From NCBI RefSeq assembly GCF_900104025.1, contig NZ_FNIQ01000001.1, positions 682,001 to 746,000 on the forward strand: a stretch of 64,000 nucleotides of DNA, in the 5' to 3' direction. The DNA comes from Geodermatophilus sp. DSM 45219 (GTDB taxonomy: Bacteria; Actinomycetota; Actinomycetes; Mycobacteriales; Geodermatophilaceae). The translations under genes and the position numbers were made by a program. The notes beneath the pieces were generated by a model, which did no database searches, had not been told where the DNA came from, and worked only from the letters and a program-made list of their open reading frames with translations. Of this stretch, positions 34,258-43,985 are shown in pieces. Positions within the stretch are counted from its first letter, which is position 1, and each line of letters opens with the position of its first letter.

Positions 34258-35019
34258 TCAGCTGCCCGAGGGCACCTGCATGACCGAGAACGGAGCACCC
34301 CACGGGTCCTCGACCACGGCGAAGCGGCCGTACTCGGTGTCCATCGGGGCCATGGTCACCTTGCCGCCGCCGGACTCCACCGTGGCCACCGAGTCGTCGG
34401 TCGAGTCCACCGCGAAGCACGCCGTCCACCCCTTGGGCGAGCCGGGCTGGTGGCCACCGAGGCCGCCGAGCATCCGGTCGCCCGTGGCGAACGTCGTGTA
34501 GCCCTCCGCGCCGGGGACCTCGGCCCAGCTGAAGCCGAAGACCGCGGTGTAGAACTCGCGGGCGGCCGCGGGGTCGTCGACGGCGGCCTCGCTCCACACC
34601 AGCGACCCGTGCTCGTTGAAGACCCGGTAGCCGGTGTGCTCCCCGGACTGCCACAGGCCGAAGGCGTTGCCCTGCGGGTCGGCGGCGATGACCATCGTGC
34701 CCATCGGCCCGACCTCCATCGGCTCCACGACCACGGTGCCGCCGGCGCCGCGGATGCGGTCACAGGTGGCCGCGGCGTCGTCGGTGGCGAAGTACGTCGT
34801 CCAGCCCGGGGAGTCGCCCGGGTTCGTCAGCGGGCCGAGGCCCGCGGCCTGCTCGCCGTTGCGCGTGGCGTTGAGGTACCCGCCGTACTCCGGCTCACCG
34901 CCGGTGAACTCCCAGCCGAACAGGCGGCCGTAGAACTCCTTGGCGGCGTCGATCTCCGAGGCACCGTAGTCGATCCAGCACGGGGTGCCGGCCGGCCACG
35001 GGGTGTTCCGAGTGGGCAT
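34258..35019 (-). CDS. VOC-family protein with two domains
   Basis: This 253-aa protein contains two glyoxalase/VOC domains. The first begins CWIDYGASEIDAAKEFYGRL and ends GTMVIAADPQGNAFGLWQ; the second begins DPAAAREFYTAVFGFSWAEV and ends RFAVVEDPWGAPFSVMQV. The pattern matches CFP32-type actinobacterial glyoxalase-like proteins (Rv0577-like). These bind small molecules or are secreted stress-associated proteins. The ATG at 35019 follows GAGGAGCG; the in-frame upstream ATG at 35049 lacks a good site. The following 60-nt region is a mix of G/C hairpins. Confidence 0.88.
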   Translation of the reverse strand: MPTRNTPWPAGTPCWIDYGASEIDAAKEFYGRLFGWEFTGGEPEYGGYLNATRNGEQAAGLGPLTNPGDSPGWTTYFATDDAAATCDRIRGAGGTVVVEPMEVGPMGTMVIAADPQGNAFGLWQSGEHTGYRVFNEHGSLVWSEAAVDDPAAAREFYTAVFGFSWAEVPGAEGYTTFATGDRMLGGLGGHQPGSPKGWTACFAVDSTDDSVATVESGGGKVTMAPMDTEYGRFAVVEDPWGAPFSVMQVPSGS

Positions 35020-35093
35020 CGCTCCTCCTCGTCGGGTGGGGAGGGCCACCGTGGCACCGGGGACCGACAGTTCCCAGGGGTGCGGCGACGAGA

Positions 35094-37130
35094 TCAGAAA
35101 CGACCCCCGCCGGAGCGCCCCCGGCTCCGCGACCCGCCGAAGCTACCCGGACGTCGGCCACCGCCGCGCGATCCACCGCCCCCGCCGAAGCCGCCACCAC
35201 TGCCGTAGCCCCCGGCACCGCCGCCGCCGAAGAGGATGCCGCCGAGCACGAGACTGCCCAGGTCCACGCCGCCCCGCCCCCCGCCGTGGCCGCCACCGAA
35301 CCCACCGGGGCCGTACCCGCCGCCGTACCCGCCGGAGCCGCCACCGCCGTACCCACTGCCCCAGCCGGCGACGTCGGACTGCGCCCGCTGCAGCGCCTGC
35401 TGGGCCAGGGCGTCGGCCAGCTGGGCCTCGCGCAGCGCCCCGACCGGGTCGGTGCGGCCCTGCGCGACGGCGACGTCGAAGTGCCGCTGCGCCTCGGCCA
35501 GCCGGGTGCGCGCCTCGGGGCCGACGGCGCCGCGGCGGGTGCTGATGAAGTCGCCGGCGGCCGCGATGCCCGACCGGGCGGTGAGCAGCGCCTGGTCCAG
35601 CGACGCCGCCGCACGCCGGGCGCGCTGCTCGGCGTCCCGGGCCACGCCGAGGGCCTGTTCCAGCGCGATGTCGGCCTCCTCCAGCTGGCGGAGCGCGGCC
35701 AGCGGGTCGGGCAGGCCGCCGTCCCCCGGGCGCACGGCGGCGTCGGCCGCGGTCAGCGCCGCCTCGGCGCGGGCGACCTGGGACCGCAACCCCGCACCGG
35801 TGCCGCCGGCGATCAGCGCCCGGGCCTCGGCCAGGTCCTCCTCGGTCTCGGCCCGCACCTGCGCCACCCGGGCCTCGGCGGCCTGCAGGTCCTCGCCCAG
35901 CCGGGTGACGGCGTCGAGCAGCGTGCCGGTCTGGGCGAGCGCGTCCTCGGCGACCCGGATGTCGCCGACGGCCCCGCCCGTGCGGCCGGCCGCGAGGTCG
36001 GCACGCGCTTCGCTGATCGCCTGCTCGGCCGCGTCCAGCCGCGCCCGGGCCTGGGCCGGGTTGTCGGCGACCGGCGCGAGCGCGGCCGGGGCGTACCGGC
36101 GCTGCAGCGCGGCGAGGCGCTCCTCGTCGGCCGGGAGCCGGCCGCGCAGCGCGGTGGCGCGGGAGGCGAGCGCGTCGAGCGCCTGCGGGGCGGTGCGTTC
36201 CAGGTCGCGCAGCCGGTCGAAGCCCTCGGCCTGCTCGTCGAGCCGCGCGTCGGCCGCGGCCGTGGCCTGCAGCATCTCGGTGAGCATCCGCCGCTTGGTC
36301 GGCTCGTCCTCCGGGTGCTCGTCGTCCAGCTGCTGCCGCAGCGTGAACGCCCGGGAGAGGTCCTGCTCCGAGGCGGCGAGCGCCTCGGTGAACCCGGCGA
36401 CCGCGTCGGCGCCGTACTGCAGCCGTGCGTAGTCCAGGTCCAGCCGGGAGGTCTTGACCGCCTCGTCCAGCTCCAGCAGTGCCGTGCTGGCCTGCGCCTC
36501 GAGCTGCTCGGTCGGGACGCCGGCGTGCGGGTCGGGCCGCTCCAGCCGCTGGGTGGGCGGCGGGCCCTGCCGGCGGCGGCGCGACCGGGTGATGAGGTAG
36601 GCGCCGCCCGCGACCGCCGCGATGCCTCCCACGACGGCGATCGTGCCCAGCCCGCTGCCCGAGCCGCCGCCCCCGCCACCGCGGGCCAGGCCCTCGGCGA
36701 ACGCGACGGCCGCCCCGTCGAAGTCACCGGCGGTGAGCTCCGGCTCGACGTCGGAGACGATCAGCTCCTCGATCTCCTGCTCGGAGAGCGCGAGGTCCGC
36801 CGGCGGGTTGTACGCGTAGCGCCGGTCCTCGACGGCGACCGCGAACAGGACGTCGTTGCCACCGAACCCGGACAGCTCGGCGGTCCGGTCCGCCCACGTG
36901 CGCGGATCGAGGCCGTCGAAGGAGTCGACGTAGACGACGAAGAGCTGCACCTGCTCTTCGGCCTGCAGTTCGGCGACCGCGGCCTCGACGTCGGACTCGT
37001 CGCCGACCAGCACGCCGGCACGGTCGGTGACCTGCTCGGGCACGTCGAACGGCGGTTCCGCGAGCGCGGGACCCCCGCCGAAGAGGACGAGAGCGGCCAG
37101 CGGGACGAGGACGGCGGGCAGCCGGCGCAC
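35094..37130 (-). CDS. TPM-domain membrane protein with coiled coil and glycine-rich tail
   Basis: This 678-aa protein starts at a GTG after GGAGGTCCCCCC with a signal-like hydrophobic stretch (LPAVLVPLAALVLFGGGPALA). The TPM domain follows (about 30-150; VTDRAGVLVGDESDVEAAV, FGGNDVLFAVAVEDRRYAYN), then a membrane helix near residue 175 (GTIAVVGGIAAVAGGAYLI). A long Ala/Glu/Arg-rich helical region (about 200-600) looks like coiled coil. The end is a low-complexity tail of GGYGGG-type repeats with basic ends. It is related to YgcG/TPM proteins and to photosystem-repair phosphatases, with unknown role in bacteria. A surface or envelope role is likely. Confidence 0.85.
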   Translation of the reverse strand: MRRLPAVLVPLAALVLFGGGPALAEPPFDVPEQVTDRAGVLVGDESDVEAAVAELQAEEQVQLFVVYVDSFDGLDPRTWADRTAELSGFGGNDVLFAVAVEDRRYAYNPPADLALSEQEIEELIVSDVEPELTAGDFDGAAVAFAEGLARGGGGGGSGSGLGTIAVVGGIAAVAGGAYLITRSRRRRQGPPPTQRLERPDPHAGVPTEQLEAQASTALLELDEAVKTSRLDLDYARLQYGADAVAGFTEALAASEQDLSRAFTLRQQLDDEHPEDEPTKRRMLTEMLQATAAADARLDEQAEGFDRLRDLERTAPQALDALASRATALRGRLPADEERLAALQRRYAPAALAPVADNPAQARARLDAAEQAISEARADLAAGRTGGAVGDIRVAEDALAQTGTLLDAVTRLGEDLQAAEARVAQVRAETEEDLAEARALIAGGTGAGLRSQVARAEAALTAADAAVRPGDGGLPDPLAALRQLEEADIALEQALGVARDAEQRARRAAASLDQALLTARSGIAAAGDFISTRRGAVGPEARTRLAEAQRHFDVAVAQGRTDPVGALREAQLADALAQQALQRAQSDVAGWGSGYGGGGSGGYGGGYGPGGFGGGHGGGRGGVDLGSLVLGGILFGGGGAGGYGSGGGFGGGGGSRGGGRRPGSFGGSRSRGRSGGGRF

Positions 37131-37232
37131 GGGGGGACCTCCGCAGATCGGGTGCGGCGACCCTACCCGCGCCGGCTGGTCTGACCCGTGGCCTGCGCGG
37201 GTAGGTGCCGGACCCCGAGACCTGGAGGACCC

Positions 37233-37589
37233 ATGGACCAGCCCGACCGGATCCCCGCCGCCGACCTGCCGCCGGGGGCGGTCCGCCGGGTCGGGGACTG
37301 GGCCGTCGGCAACCACGACGGCCGGTACTTCGCCGTCTCCCGGCGCTGCCGCCACCAGCTGGCCGACCTGTCGGAGGGCACGGTGGACGCCGACGGCTGC
37401 CTGGTCTGCCCGTGGCACCAGGCGCGCTACGACGTGCGGACCGGCGAGATGACCGAGGGCCCCCGGGGGTTCCTCGGCTACCACGGGCCCACGCCGGGCT
37501 ACACGCAGTTCGTCCGCGCCTACGCCCGCGTGCTGCGACTGCGGGTCCGCCGGGCGCTGCGCCGCGGGGACGACGTCGTCCTGGAGTGA
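37233..37589 (+). CDS. Small Rieske [2Fe-2S] protein
   Basis: This 118-aa protein has a Rieske iron-sulfur fold, with CRH and CPWH as cluster ligands (C-x-H, 17 residues, C-x2-H). It begins IPAADLPPGAVRRVGDWAVG and lacks a signal peptide, so it is likely a cytosolic ferredoxin-like electron carrier or part of an oxygenase. The ATG at 37233 follows CCTGGAGGAC. Cytosolic single-domain Rieske proteins of this size are often linked to dioxygenases or nitrite-reductase small chains; no such partner is adjacent here. Confidence 0.9.
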   Translation: MDQPDRIPAADLPPGAVRRVGDWAVGNHDGRYFAVSRRCRHQLADLSEGTVDADGCLVCPWHQARYDVRTGEMTEGPRGFLGYHGPTPGYTQFVRAYARVLRLRVRRALRRGDDVVLE

Positions 37590-37644
37590 GTGGGAGCGAC
37601 CGGTCGGCGGCCGCGCCATCCTGTCGCGCCGAGTGGTGGCAGGA

Positions 37645-37693
37645 CCCCCTGCCCCCCACCGCTCGCAGGCTCGCGGCGGGACCCTGCAGGGGG
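37645..37693. terminator. Family II double-stem hairpin, copy 2
   Basis: CCCCCTGC (37645-37652) pairs with GCAGGGGG (37686-37693), and an inner CCCACCGC/GCGGCGGG stem with one wobble lies inside. It sits between the convergent Rieske gene and peptide-ABC gene, where a bidirectional terminator is expected. Confidence 0.65.
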
Positions 37694-37724
37694 CCGCTAC
37701 CGGTAGGACGACGGTGTCATCGCC

Positions 37725-38861
37725 TCAGCGCCGCTCGATCGGCTCGTCGACGCCCTGCAGCAGCGCGTCGGGCTCGAAGCCGCCGTCCGCGCCGGTGGCC
37801 CGCACCGACACGCCCTGGGTGGCGGCGACCTCCTCGGCCGACTTGGGCCGCAGGACGCCGTCCCGGATCTCCTCGGCCCAGTGGCAGCTCACCAGGTGGC
37901 CGGGCGCCAGCTCGCGCAGCACCGGGGCCTCGTCGTCGCAGCGGGTCTCCTGCCGCCACGGGCAGCGGGTGTGGAACCGGCAGCCGCTGGGCGGGTTCGC
38001 CGGTGAGGGCAGGTCGCCGGCGAGCAGGATCCGCGCGCGGCGTTCCTCGACCACCGGGTCCGGCACCGGGACGGCGCTCATCAGCGCCCGCGTGTAGGGG
38101 TGCAGCGGCTCGTCGTAGAGCGCGTCGGCCGGTGCCTGCTCGACCAGCGACCCGAGGTACATGACGCCGACGACGTCGCTGATGTGCCGCACCACCGCCA
38201 GGTCGTGGGCGATGACCAGGTAGGTGAGGCCCAGACGCTCCTGCAGCTCCTCGAGCAGGTTGACCACCTGCGCCTGCACGCTGACGTCCAGCGCGGAGAC
38301 CGGCTCGTCGGCGATCAGCAGGTCCGGCTCCAGCGAGATGGCCCGGGCGATGCCGATGCGCTGCCGCTGCCCGCCGGAGAACTCGTGCGGGTACCGGCGC
38401 ATCGCCGCGGCCGGCAGCCCGACGGCGTCCAGCAGCTCCCGCACCCGCGTCGCGATGCCGGCCTTCCCGCCACCCAGGCCGTGCGCCTGCAGCGGCTCGG
38501 ACAGCAGCGACTCGACGTCCTGCCGCGGGTCCAGGCTGCCCAGCGGGTCCTGGAAGACCATCTGCATCCGCCGGCGCATGTGCCGGAGCGGCTCACCGCC
38601 CAGCGAGGCGACGTCGGTGCCGTCGAACACCACCCGCCCGGCGGTGGGCTCGACCAGCCGGAGGACGGCGCGGCCCAGGGTCGACTTGCCGCAGCCGGAC
38701 TCCCCCACCAGCCCGTAGGTGGTGCCACGGTCGATGGCCAGGTCGACGCCGTCGACGGCGCGGACGTGGCCGACCGTGCGGTCGAAGAACAGCCCGCGCC
38801 TGATCGGGAAGTGCACCTGCAGGCCCTCGACCCGCAGCAGCGGCTCGCTCGCGGCGGTCAC
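37725..38861 (-). CDS. Peptide ABC importer ATP-binding protein (DppF/OppF-type)
   Basis: This 378-aa ATPase powers the peptide/nickel-family importer encoded here. Walker A is GESGCGKST, the signature is FSGGQRQRI and Walker B is [12 protein letters not shown]. The oligopeptide-type C terminus carries [20 protein letters not shown], a cysteine-rich motif that in this family can hold an iron-sulfur cluster. The GTG at 38861 overlaps the stop of the partner ATPase in GTGA. It is the last gene of the operon and is followed by a hairpin at 37645. The transported molecule cannot be told from sequence. Confidence 0.93.
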   Translation of the reverse strand: MTAASEPLLRVEGLQVHFPIRRGLFFDRTVGHVRAVDGVDLAIDRGTTYGLVGESGCGKSTLGRAVLRLVEPTAGRVVFDGTDVASLGGEPLRHMRRRMQMVFQDPLGSLDPRQDVESLLSEPLQAHGLGGGKAGIATRVRELLDAVGLPAAAMRRYPHEFSGGQRQRIGIARAISLEPDLLIADEPVSALDVSVQAQVVNLLEELQERLGLTYLVIAHDLAVVRHISDVVGVMYLGSLVEQAPADALYDEPLHPYTRALMSAVPVPDPVVEERRARILLAGDLPSPANPPSGCRFHTRCPWRQETRCDDEAPVLRELAPGHLVSCHWAEEIRDGVLRPKSAEEVAATQGVSVRATGADGGFEPDALLQGVDEPIERR

Positions 38862-39931
38862 CGCCCGGCTCCGGACGCGGTGGCCCCGGCCGGGGTCTGC
38901 TGCGGGTAGCTGAGCGGGTGGCGGCAGCGCAGCTCGCGGCCGGGCCCGTCGTACTCCAGCGGCACGGTGCTCCCTGCGACCTCGGTGAGGCAGTCGTCCT
39001 GGGCGTTGTCGCACCGCGGGGCGAAGGCGCAGCCCTCGGCCCACGGGATGGCGTCGCGGGCCGACCCGCGGATGGGCGTCAGCGGGACCCCCCGCCCGGC
39101 GTCCAGACGCGGCACCGAGGCGAGCAGCCCGCCGGTGTAGGGCTGGCGGGGCCGGGCGAACAGCTCGTACCGGTCGGCGGTCTCGATGACCTTGCCCGCG
39201 TACATGACGTGCACGCGGTCGCAGAGCCCGGCGACGACACCGAGGTCGTGGGTGATCATCACCAGCGCCGTACCGGAGTCGACGACGAGCTCGCGCAGCA
39301 GCTCGAGGATCTGCGCCTGGATGGTCACGTCGAGGGCCGTCGTCGGCTCGTCGGCGATGAGCAGCCGGGGGGAACAAGCCAGCGCCATCGCGATGAGCGC
39401 CCGCTGCCGCATGCCGCCGGACAGCTGGTGCGGGTACTCCTTGAGCCGGCGGGCGGGGTCGGGGATGCCGACCCGGTCCAGCAGGTCGGTGGCCTCGGTG
39501 GCCGCCTCCCTCTTCCCCATCTCGCGGTGCTCGACGAGCACCTCGGTGACCTGCGTGCCGATCGGCACGGTCGGGTTGAGCGAGGACAGCGGGTCCTGGA
39601 AGACCATCGCCATCTCCGACCCGCGCAGCCGGCGCAGCGTCCGGTCCGACGCCCCGAGCAGCTCGGTGCCAGCCAGCCGCACCGAGCCGCCGACCTGCAC
39701 CCCGCGCTTCGGCAGCAGGCCCATGACCGCCAGCGAGGTCACCGACTTCCCGCAGCCGGACTCCCCCACCAGGCCGATCGTCTCCCCGGCGGACACCGAG
39801 AAGCTGACCCCGTCGACGGCGCGCGTCGGCTGCTCGCCGCGCCGGGTGAAGGTCACCGACAGGTCCTCGACCTCGAGCACGGGGACGTCGCTGCGCAGGG
39901 CACCCTCGGGCGGCATCGCCTCGATCGACAC
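38858..39931 (-). CDS. Peptide ABC importer ATP-binding protein (DppD/OppD-type)
   Basis: This 357-aa ATPase is the second nucleotide-binding subunit. Walker A is GESGCGKSV, the signature is LSGGMRQRA and Walker B is [12 protein letters not shown]. The C-terminal region [14 protein letters not shown] is the family cysteine motif. I chose the GTG at 39931, which follows GAGGGAGCC; an alternative GTG at 40024 overlaps the upstream stop. The sequence between them is a repetitive GAGCGA-type spacer rather than typical coding sequence. It forms a heterodimer with the next ATPase. Confidence 0.93.
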   Translation of the reverse strand: MSIEAMPPEGALRSDVPVLEVEDLSVTFTRRGEQPTRAVDGVSFSVSAGETIGLVGESGCGKSVTSLAVMGLLPKRGVQVGGSVRLAGTELLGASDRTLRRLRGSEMAMVFQDPLSSLNPTVPIGTQVTEVLVEHREMGKREAATEATDLLDRVGIPDPARRLKEYPHQLSGGMRQRALIAMALACSPRLLIADEPTTALDVTIQAQILELLRELVVDSGTALVMITHDLGVVAGLCDRVHVMYAGKVIETADRYELFARPRQPYTGGLLASVPRLDAGRGVPLTPIRGSARDAIPWAEGCAFAPRCDNAQDDCLTEVAGSTVPLEYDGPGRELRCRHPLSYPQQTPAGATASGAGR

Positions 39932-40020
39932 CGGCTCCCTCACTGCTCGACTCCGGGCTCGTTCCGCTCCTCGGTCGCTGGCGCTCCCTGCGATGCTCGC
40001 TCGCCCGTCGTCATCGCGGC

Positions 40021-40962
40021 TCACCTCCGGAACTTCGGGTCGAGGGCTTCTCGCAGCGACTCCCCGAGCAGGGTGAAGCCCAGCGCGACCACGATGATGC
40101 ACACCGCCGGCCACACCGCGAGGCCCGGTCGGATCGACAGGAAGTCCTGCGCGGTGGACAGCATCGCGCCCCACTCCGGACGCGCGATGTCCGGATCGCC
40201 CAGGCCCAGGAAGGACAGCGCGGCGGCCTCGATGATCGCCGTCGCCAGGGACAGCGTGCCCTGCACGATCACCGGCGACAGCGAGTTGGGCAGCACGTGG
40301 CCGAAGACGATCCGGCCCCGCTTGACGCCCAGCGCGCGGGCCGCGAGCACGTAGTCGCTCTCCCGCTGGGCCAGCATCGACCCCCGCAGCAGCCGGGCGA
40401 ACACCGGCACCTGGGTGACGGCGATGGCGATCATCAGCGCGTACTGGTTCTGGCCCAGCAGCACCGAGATGCTGATCGCCATGAGCAGGCTGGGGATGGA
40501 CAGGATGATGTCGACGAACCGCATCACCACCGTGTCCACCCGGCCGCCGAAGGCCCCGGCCAGCACGCCCAGCGCCATCCCGACCACCGCGCCGAGCACC
40601 GTGGAGACCACGCCGATGAGCAGGGACTGCCGCGAGCCGTAGACGAGCCGGGAGAGCAGGTCGCGGCCGAGCTGGTCGACGCCGAGCGGGAAGCCCTCCT
40701 GCGGACCGGGGATGGACCCGGGGCGGACCTCGCCCAGCAGCGTCTGCGCCAGCGGGTCGCGCGGGGCCAGCCACGGCGCGAACGCGGCGACGAACAGGAA
40801 CACCAGCACGATGACCGCGCCCAGGATCGCCACCGGGTTGCGCCGGAGCCGGCGGAACGCGCTCTTCACCAGGGAGACGCCACCCTCGCCCTCGGGCACC
40901 TGCCCGGCGCGGGCGGCGAGCTCGTCGATCCGCTGCCGCCGCACGTCGCCCATGGCCGTCAT
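40021..40962 (-). CDS. Peptide ABC importer permease (DppC/OppC-type)
   Basis: This 313-aa permease has about six membrane helices and the N-terminal OppC-type domain (residues 1-90, RRNPVAILGAVIVLVFLFVA). The EAA-loop motif AARALGVKRGRIVFGHVLPN links it to the ATPases. The ATG at 40962 follows GGGAGGAGCCC. It is 67 nt after the DppB-type gene. The two permeases together form the transmembrane channel. Confidence 0.94.
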   Translation of the reverse strand: MTAMGDVRRQRIDELAARAGQVPEGEGGVSLVKSAFRRLRRNPVAILGAVIVLVFLFVAAFAPWLAPRDPLAQTLLGEVRPGSIPGPQEGFPLGVDQLGRDLLSRLVYGSRQSLLIGVVSTVLGAVVGMALGVLAGAFGGRVDTVVMRFVDIILSIPSLLMAISISVLLGQNQYALMIAIAVTQVPVFARLLRGSMLAQRESDYVLAARALGVKRGRIVFGHVLPNSLSPVIVQGTLSLATAIIEAAALSFLGLGDPDIARPEWGAMLSTAQDFLSIRPGLAVWPAVCIIVVALGFTLLGESLREALDPKFRR

Positions 40963-41029
40963 CGGGCTCCTCCCATGGGTCCGACTCGCGAGCTCATCGG
41001 CTCTGCCCACTGGTCCGATTCCGCAGGCG

Positions 41030-42034
41030 TCATCGGACGCGCACCCTCGGGTCGAGGAGGCCGTACGAGATGTCGACCAGCAGGTTCACCAGCACGTAGA
41101 CGACCGCCAGCATGAGGACGAAGCCCTGCAGGACGGCGAAGTCGCGGGCGAAGATCGCGTCGTAGATGGCCGACCCGACGCCGCCGAAGGCGAAGACCGT
41201 CTCGGTCAGCACCGCGCCGGACAGCAGCAGGCCGGTCTGCAGGCCGATCGTCGTGGACACCGGCAGCAGGGCGTTGCGGATGACGTGGCGGCGGCGGACG
41301 GTGTCGGCGGACAGGCCCTTGGCGTTCGCCGTCCGGACGTAGTCCTCGTTGACGACGTCGAGCACCGCGGCGCGGGTGATCCGCACGATGATCGCCAGCG
41401 GGATGGTGCCCAGCGCGATGCCCGGCAGGACCAGGTGCAGGAAGGCGTCCCAGGCGGCGTCCCACTCGCGGGTCAGCAGGCCGTCGAGGACGTAGAAGTT
41501 CGTGATGTGGGTGGCGTCGATGCGCACCTCCTGGCGGCCGGACCCCGGCAGCCAGCCCAGCTCCACGGCGAACAGCAGCCGGAGCAGGTAGGCGAGGAAG
41601 AACACCGGGATGGCCACGCCGAGGAGCGAGCCGATGACGGCGCTGGAGTCCAGCCAGCTGCCGTGCCTGCGGGCGGCGAGGTAGCCCAGCGGGATGCCGA
41701 CGCCGATGGCGAAGACCATGGCGAACAGCGTCAGCTCGACGGTGCCGGGCATCCGCTCGAGGAACTCGGTGGTCACCGGGCGGCCGGTGCGGGCCGACGA
41801 GCCGAAGTCGAGCTGGACGGCGCGACCGAGGAAGCGCAGGTACTGCACCCAGATCGGCTGGTCCAGGCCGAAGAGCTCGTTGTAGCGGGCGATGGCCTCG
41901 GGCGTCGCGCGCTCGCCGAGGGCGGCCTGGGCGGGGCCGCCGGGCAGGGCGCGCAGCCAGGCGAAGAGCAGGACCGACAGGCCCAGCAGGATCGGGACGA
42001 GCTGCAGGAGCCGTCGGACGACGAAGCGGAGCAC
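41030..42034 (-). CDS. Peptide ABC importer permease (DppB/OppB-type)
   Basis: This 334-aa permease begins MLRFVVRRLLQLVPILLGLS (GTG start at 42034), the usual OppB N terminus. It has about six membrane helices and the EAA motif TANAKGLSADTVRRRHVIRN. It sits 93 nt after the substrate-binding protein gene, and that spacer contains a strong stem-loop. The long, well-conserved N terminus and the order A-B-C-D-F are the standard peptide-importer arrangement. Confidence 0.94.
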   Translation of the reverse strand: MLRFVVRRLLQLVPILLGLSVLLFAWLRALPGGPAQAALGERATPEAIARYNELFGLDQPIWVQYLRFLGRAVQLDFGSSARTGRPVTTEFLERMPGTVELTLFAMVFAIGVGIPLGYLAARRHGSWLDSSAVIGSLLGVAIPVFFLAYLLRLLFAVELGWLPGSGRQEVRIDATHITNFYVLDGLLTREWDAAWDAFLHLVLPGIALGTIPLAIIVRITRAAVLDVVNEDYVRTANAKGLSADTVRRRHVIRNALLPVSTTIGLQTGLLLSGAVLTETVFAFGGVGSAIYDAIFARDFAVLQGFVLMLAVVYVLVNLLVDISYGLLDPRVRVR

Positions 42035-42080
42035 GGCGTGCTGGTCAGCCTTCCCTCGGTCCGGCGTCGGTCACCGCACC

Positions 42081-42116
42081 GTCCCCGTCGGCAGCAGGCG
42101 GCTGCCCGACGGGGAC
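42081..42116 (-). promoter_or_regulatory. Intergenic stem-loop in the peptide-importer operon
   Basis: GTCCCCGTCGGCAGC (42081-42095) pairs with GCTGCCCGACGGGGAC (42101-42116) with one bulged C and a 5-nt loop. It lies between the binding-protein gene and the first permease gene. Such hairpins protect or partly terminate the transcript so that the binding protein is made in excess. Confidence 0.6.
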
Positions 42117-42127
42117 GGGCGTGCAGG

Positions 42128-43837
42128 TCACTCGCTGATGGACACCGGGGCGAAGACCTCGGCGGTCAGCGGGCTGGGCTCCAGGCCCGAGACGTTCTCC
42201 GCGACGACCAGCGCCGGCGGGGAGTGGGAGATCGGGACACCCGGCAGGTAGTCCATGATCAGCCGGTTCGCCTCCTGGTAGAGCTCGGTGCGAGCGGCCG
42301 GGTCCGGCTCCTGGTCGGCCCGGTCGAGAGCCTGGAAGATCTCCGGCGCGCTGAAGGCCCCGAACTCCGCCGACGCCTGGTTGTTCGACGCCTCGGCGAA
42401 GAAGGTGCCGATGAAGTTGTAGGCGTCGTTGTAGTCACCGGTCCACCCGAGCAGGTGGATGTCGGCCTGGCCGGCCTGGACCGCGTTCAGGTAGTCCGGG
42501 TTCCACGGCAGGGCGACCGGCTCGATGGTGAAGCCGGCGTCGGTCAGGTTCTGGCTGATCACCTGGAACATCGCCGCGGGGTCCGGCAGGTAGGGCCGGC
42601 TGACCTCGGTCGGGTAGTAGAACCGCAGCGTCGTCCCCTCGACGCCGGCCTGCTGCAGCAGCTGCCGGGCGCGGTCGGGGTCGTACTCGTAGGTGGTGAC
42701 GTCCTCGGCGTAGCCGTCGACGGTCGGCGGCATGAACTCGATGGCCGGCTGGGCGCCCTCGGGCAGCAGCGAGTTGACGATCGTCTCGCGGTCGATCGCG
42801 TGCGCGATGGCCTGCCGGACCTGCGGGTTCTGCAGCGCCGGGTTGGCGGTGGTGCCGGGGACGTTCCCGCCGTTGAAGCCCAGGTAGAGGATGTTGAACG
42901 GGTCGCGGACCAGGACCTGGAAGCCCTCGTCCTCCAGCGACTGGTAGTCCGCCGGGGCCACGAAGTCGTAGCCGTCGATCGACCCCGCCTGCAGCTCCTG
43001 CCGGCGGGTGTTCTGGTCGGAGATGGTGCGGAAGATCAGCTCGTCGAGCAGCGCCGGGTCACCCCAGTAGTCCTCGTTGCGGACCAGGGTGACCTGGCCG
43101 TTGCCGCGGTCCCAGCTGTCGAACCGGAAGGGCCCGGTGCCGGTCGGGTGCTCGAGGGCGTACTCGGGGTAGGTCAGCGCGTCGGCGTCGCCGGACAGGT
43201 TGTCGGCGTCGTACTCCTGCAGGGCCGTGGGGCTCTGGATGGAGAACGCCGGCAGCGCCAGCGCCGCCGGGAACTTCGAGGTGACCTGGCTGAGCCGGAT
43301 GACCGCGGTGCTCTCGTCGGTCGCCTCGCAGCTCTGGTAGATGCTCGGGGCGTCCGGCGTGCTCGCGAAGCCGCCGAAGACCGCCTGGTAGTAGTACGAG
43401 GCGCTCGGGCTGGTGGCCAGGCCCTCGAAGTTGTACCAGCGGTCGAAGTTGAAGCAGACGGCCTCGGCGTCGAACTCGGTGCCGTCGTGGAACTGGACGC
43501 CCTGGCGCAGGTTGAAGGTGTACTCCAGCCCGTCCTCGCTGACCTCCCAGTCCTCGGCCAGCTCGGGCACCGGGTCAGTGCCGCCAATCTCGTTGCCGAG
43601 CAGCCCCTCGAAGATCTGCCGGGAGACGCGGAAGGTCTCCCCATCGCTGCCGAACGCCGGGTCGAGCATGGCGGGGTCGCCGGCGGCGCCGAACACCATC
43701 GTGCCGCCGGACTGTGCTGCCTCACCGCCCTCCCCGCCGCCGCCGGAGTCCCGGTCGCTGGAGGCACAGGCAGCCAGGGTGACTGCGGTGAGCGTGGCCG
43801 CCGAAGCGGCGAGCACGCGTGAGGGACGACGCTGCAT
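42128..43837 (-). CDS. Peptide ABC importer substrate-binding lipoprotein
   Basis: This 569-aa protein is a family 5 extracellular solute-binding protein of the DppA/OppA type. It has a lipoprotein signal (LTAVTLAAC, lipobox cysteine at about residue 23) followed by a Gly/Ser-rich linker, and so is anchored outside the membrane. Family marks include VPELAEDWEVSEDGLEYTF and LRQGVQFHDGTEFDAEAVC in the N-terminal lobe and QNPQVRQAIAHAIDRETIV. It is the first gene of the operon and probably the most expressed. The ATG at 43837 is preceded by AAGGCAGG. The ligand (peptide, nickel or other) is unknown. Confidence 0.95.
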   Translation of the reverse strand: MQRRPSRVLAASAATLTAVTLAACASSDRDSGGGGEGGEAAQSGGTMVFGAAGDPAMLDPAFGSDGETFRVSRQIFEGLLGNEIGGTDPVPELAEDWEVSEDGLEYTFNLRQGVQFHDGTEFDAEAVCFNFDRWYNFEGLATSPSASYYYQAVFGGFASTPDAPSIYQSCEATDESTAVIRLSQVTSKFPAALALPAFSIQSPTALQEYDADNLSGDADALTYPEYALEHPTGTGPFRFDSWDRGNGQVTLVRNEDYWGDPALLDELIFRTISDQNTRRQELQAGSIDGYDFVAPADYQSLEDEGFQVLVRDPFNILYLGFNGGNVPGTTANPALQNPQVRQAIAHAIDRETIVNSLLPEGAQPAIEFMPPTVDGYAEDVTTYEYDPDRARQLLQQAGVEGTTLRFYYPTEVSRPYLPDPAAMFQVISQNLTDAGFTIEPVALPWNPDYLNAVQAGQADIHLLGWTGDYNDAYNFIGTFFAEASNNQASAEFGAFSAPEIFQALDRADQEPDPAARTELYQEANRLIMDYLPGVPISHSPPALVVAENVSGLEPSPLTAEVFAPVSISE

Positions 43838-43985
43838 CGCGGAAGACCTGCCTTCTCGGCCCCTGTGGACCGGATGAGTTCCCGACTTCACGGCCGCAGG
43901 GTGCAATCCCTCACGGACGTGGGTCGGACCCTAGGCGGGACGTCGACGCGACGGTGAGCACGGGATCCCCATCGACACCATCCTG

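Noticed and set aside
39932..40020. Coding start of the OppD-type ATPase at the overlapping GTG 40024
   Set aside because: The extra 31 codons are a GAGCGA-type repetitive spacer unlike the family N terminus; the GTG at 39931 has a better ribosome-binding site.
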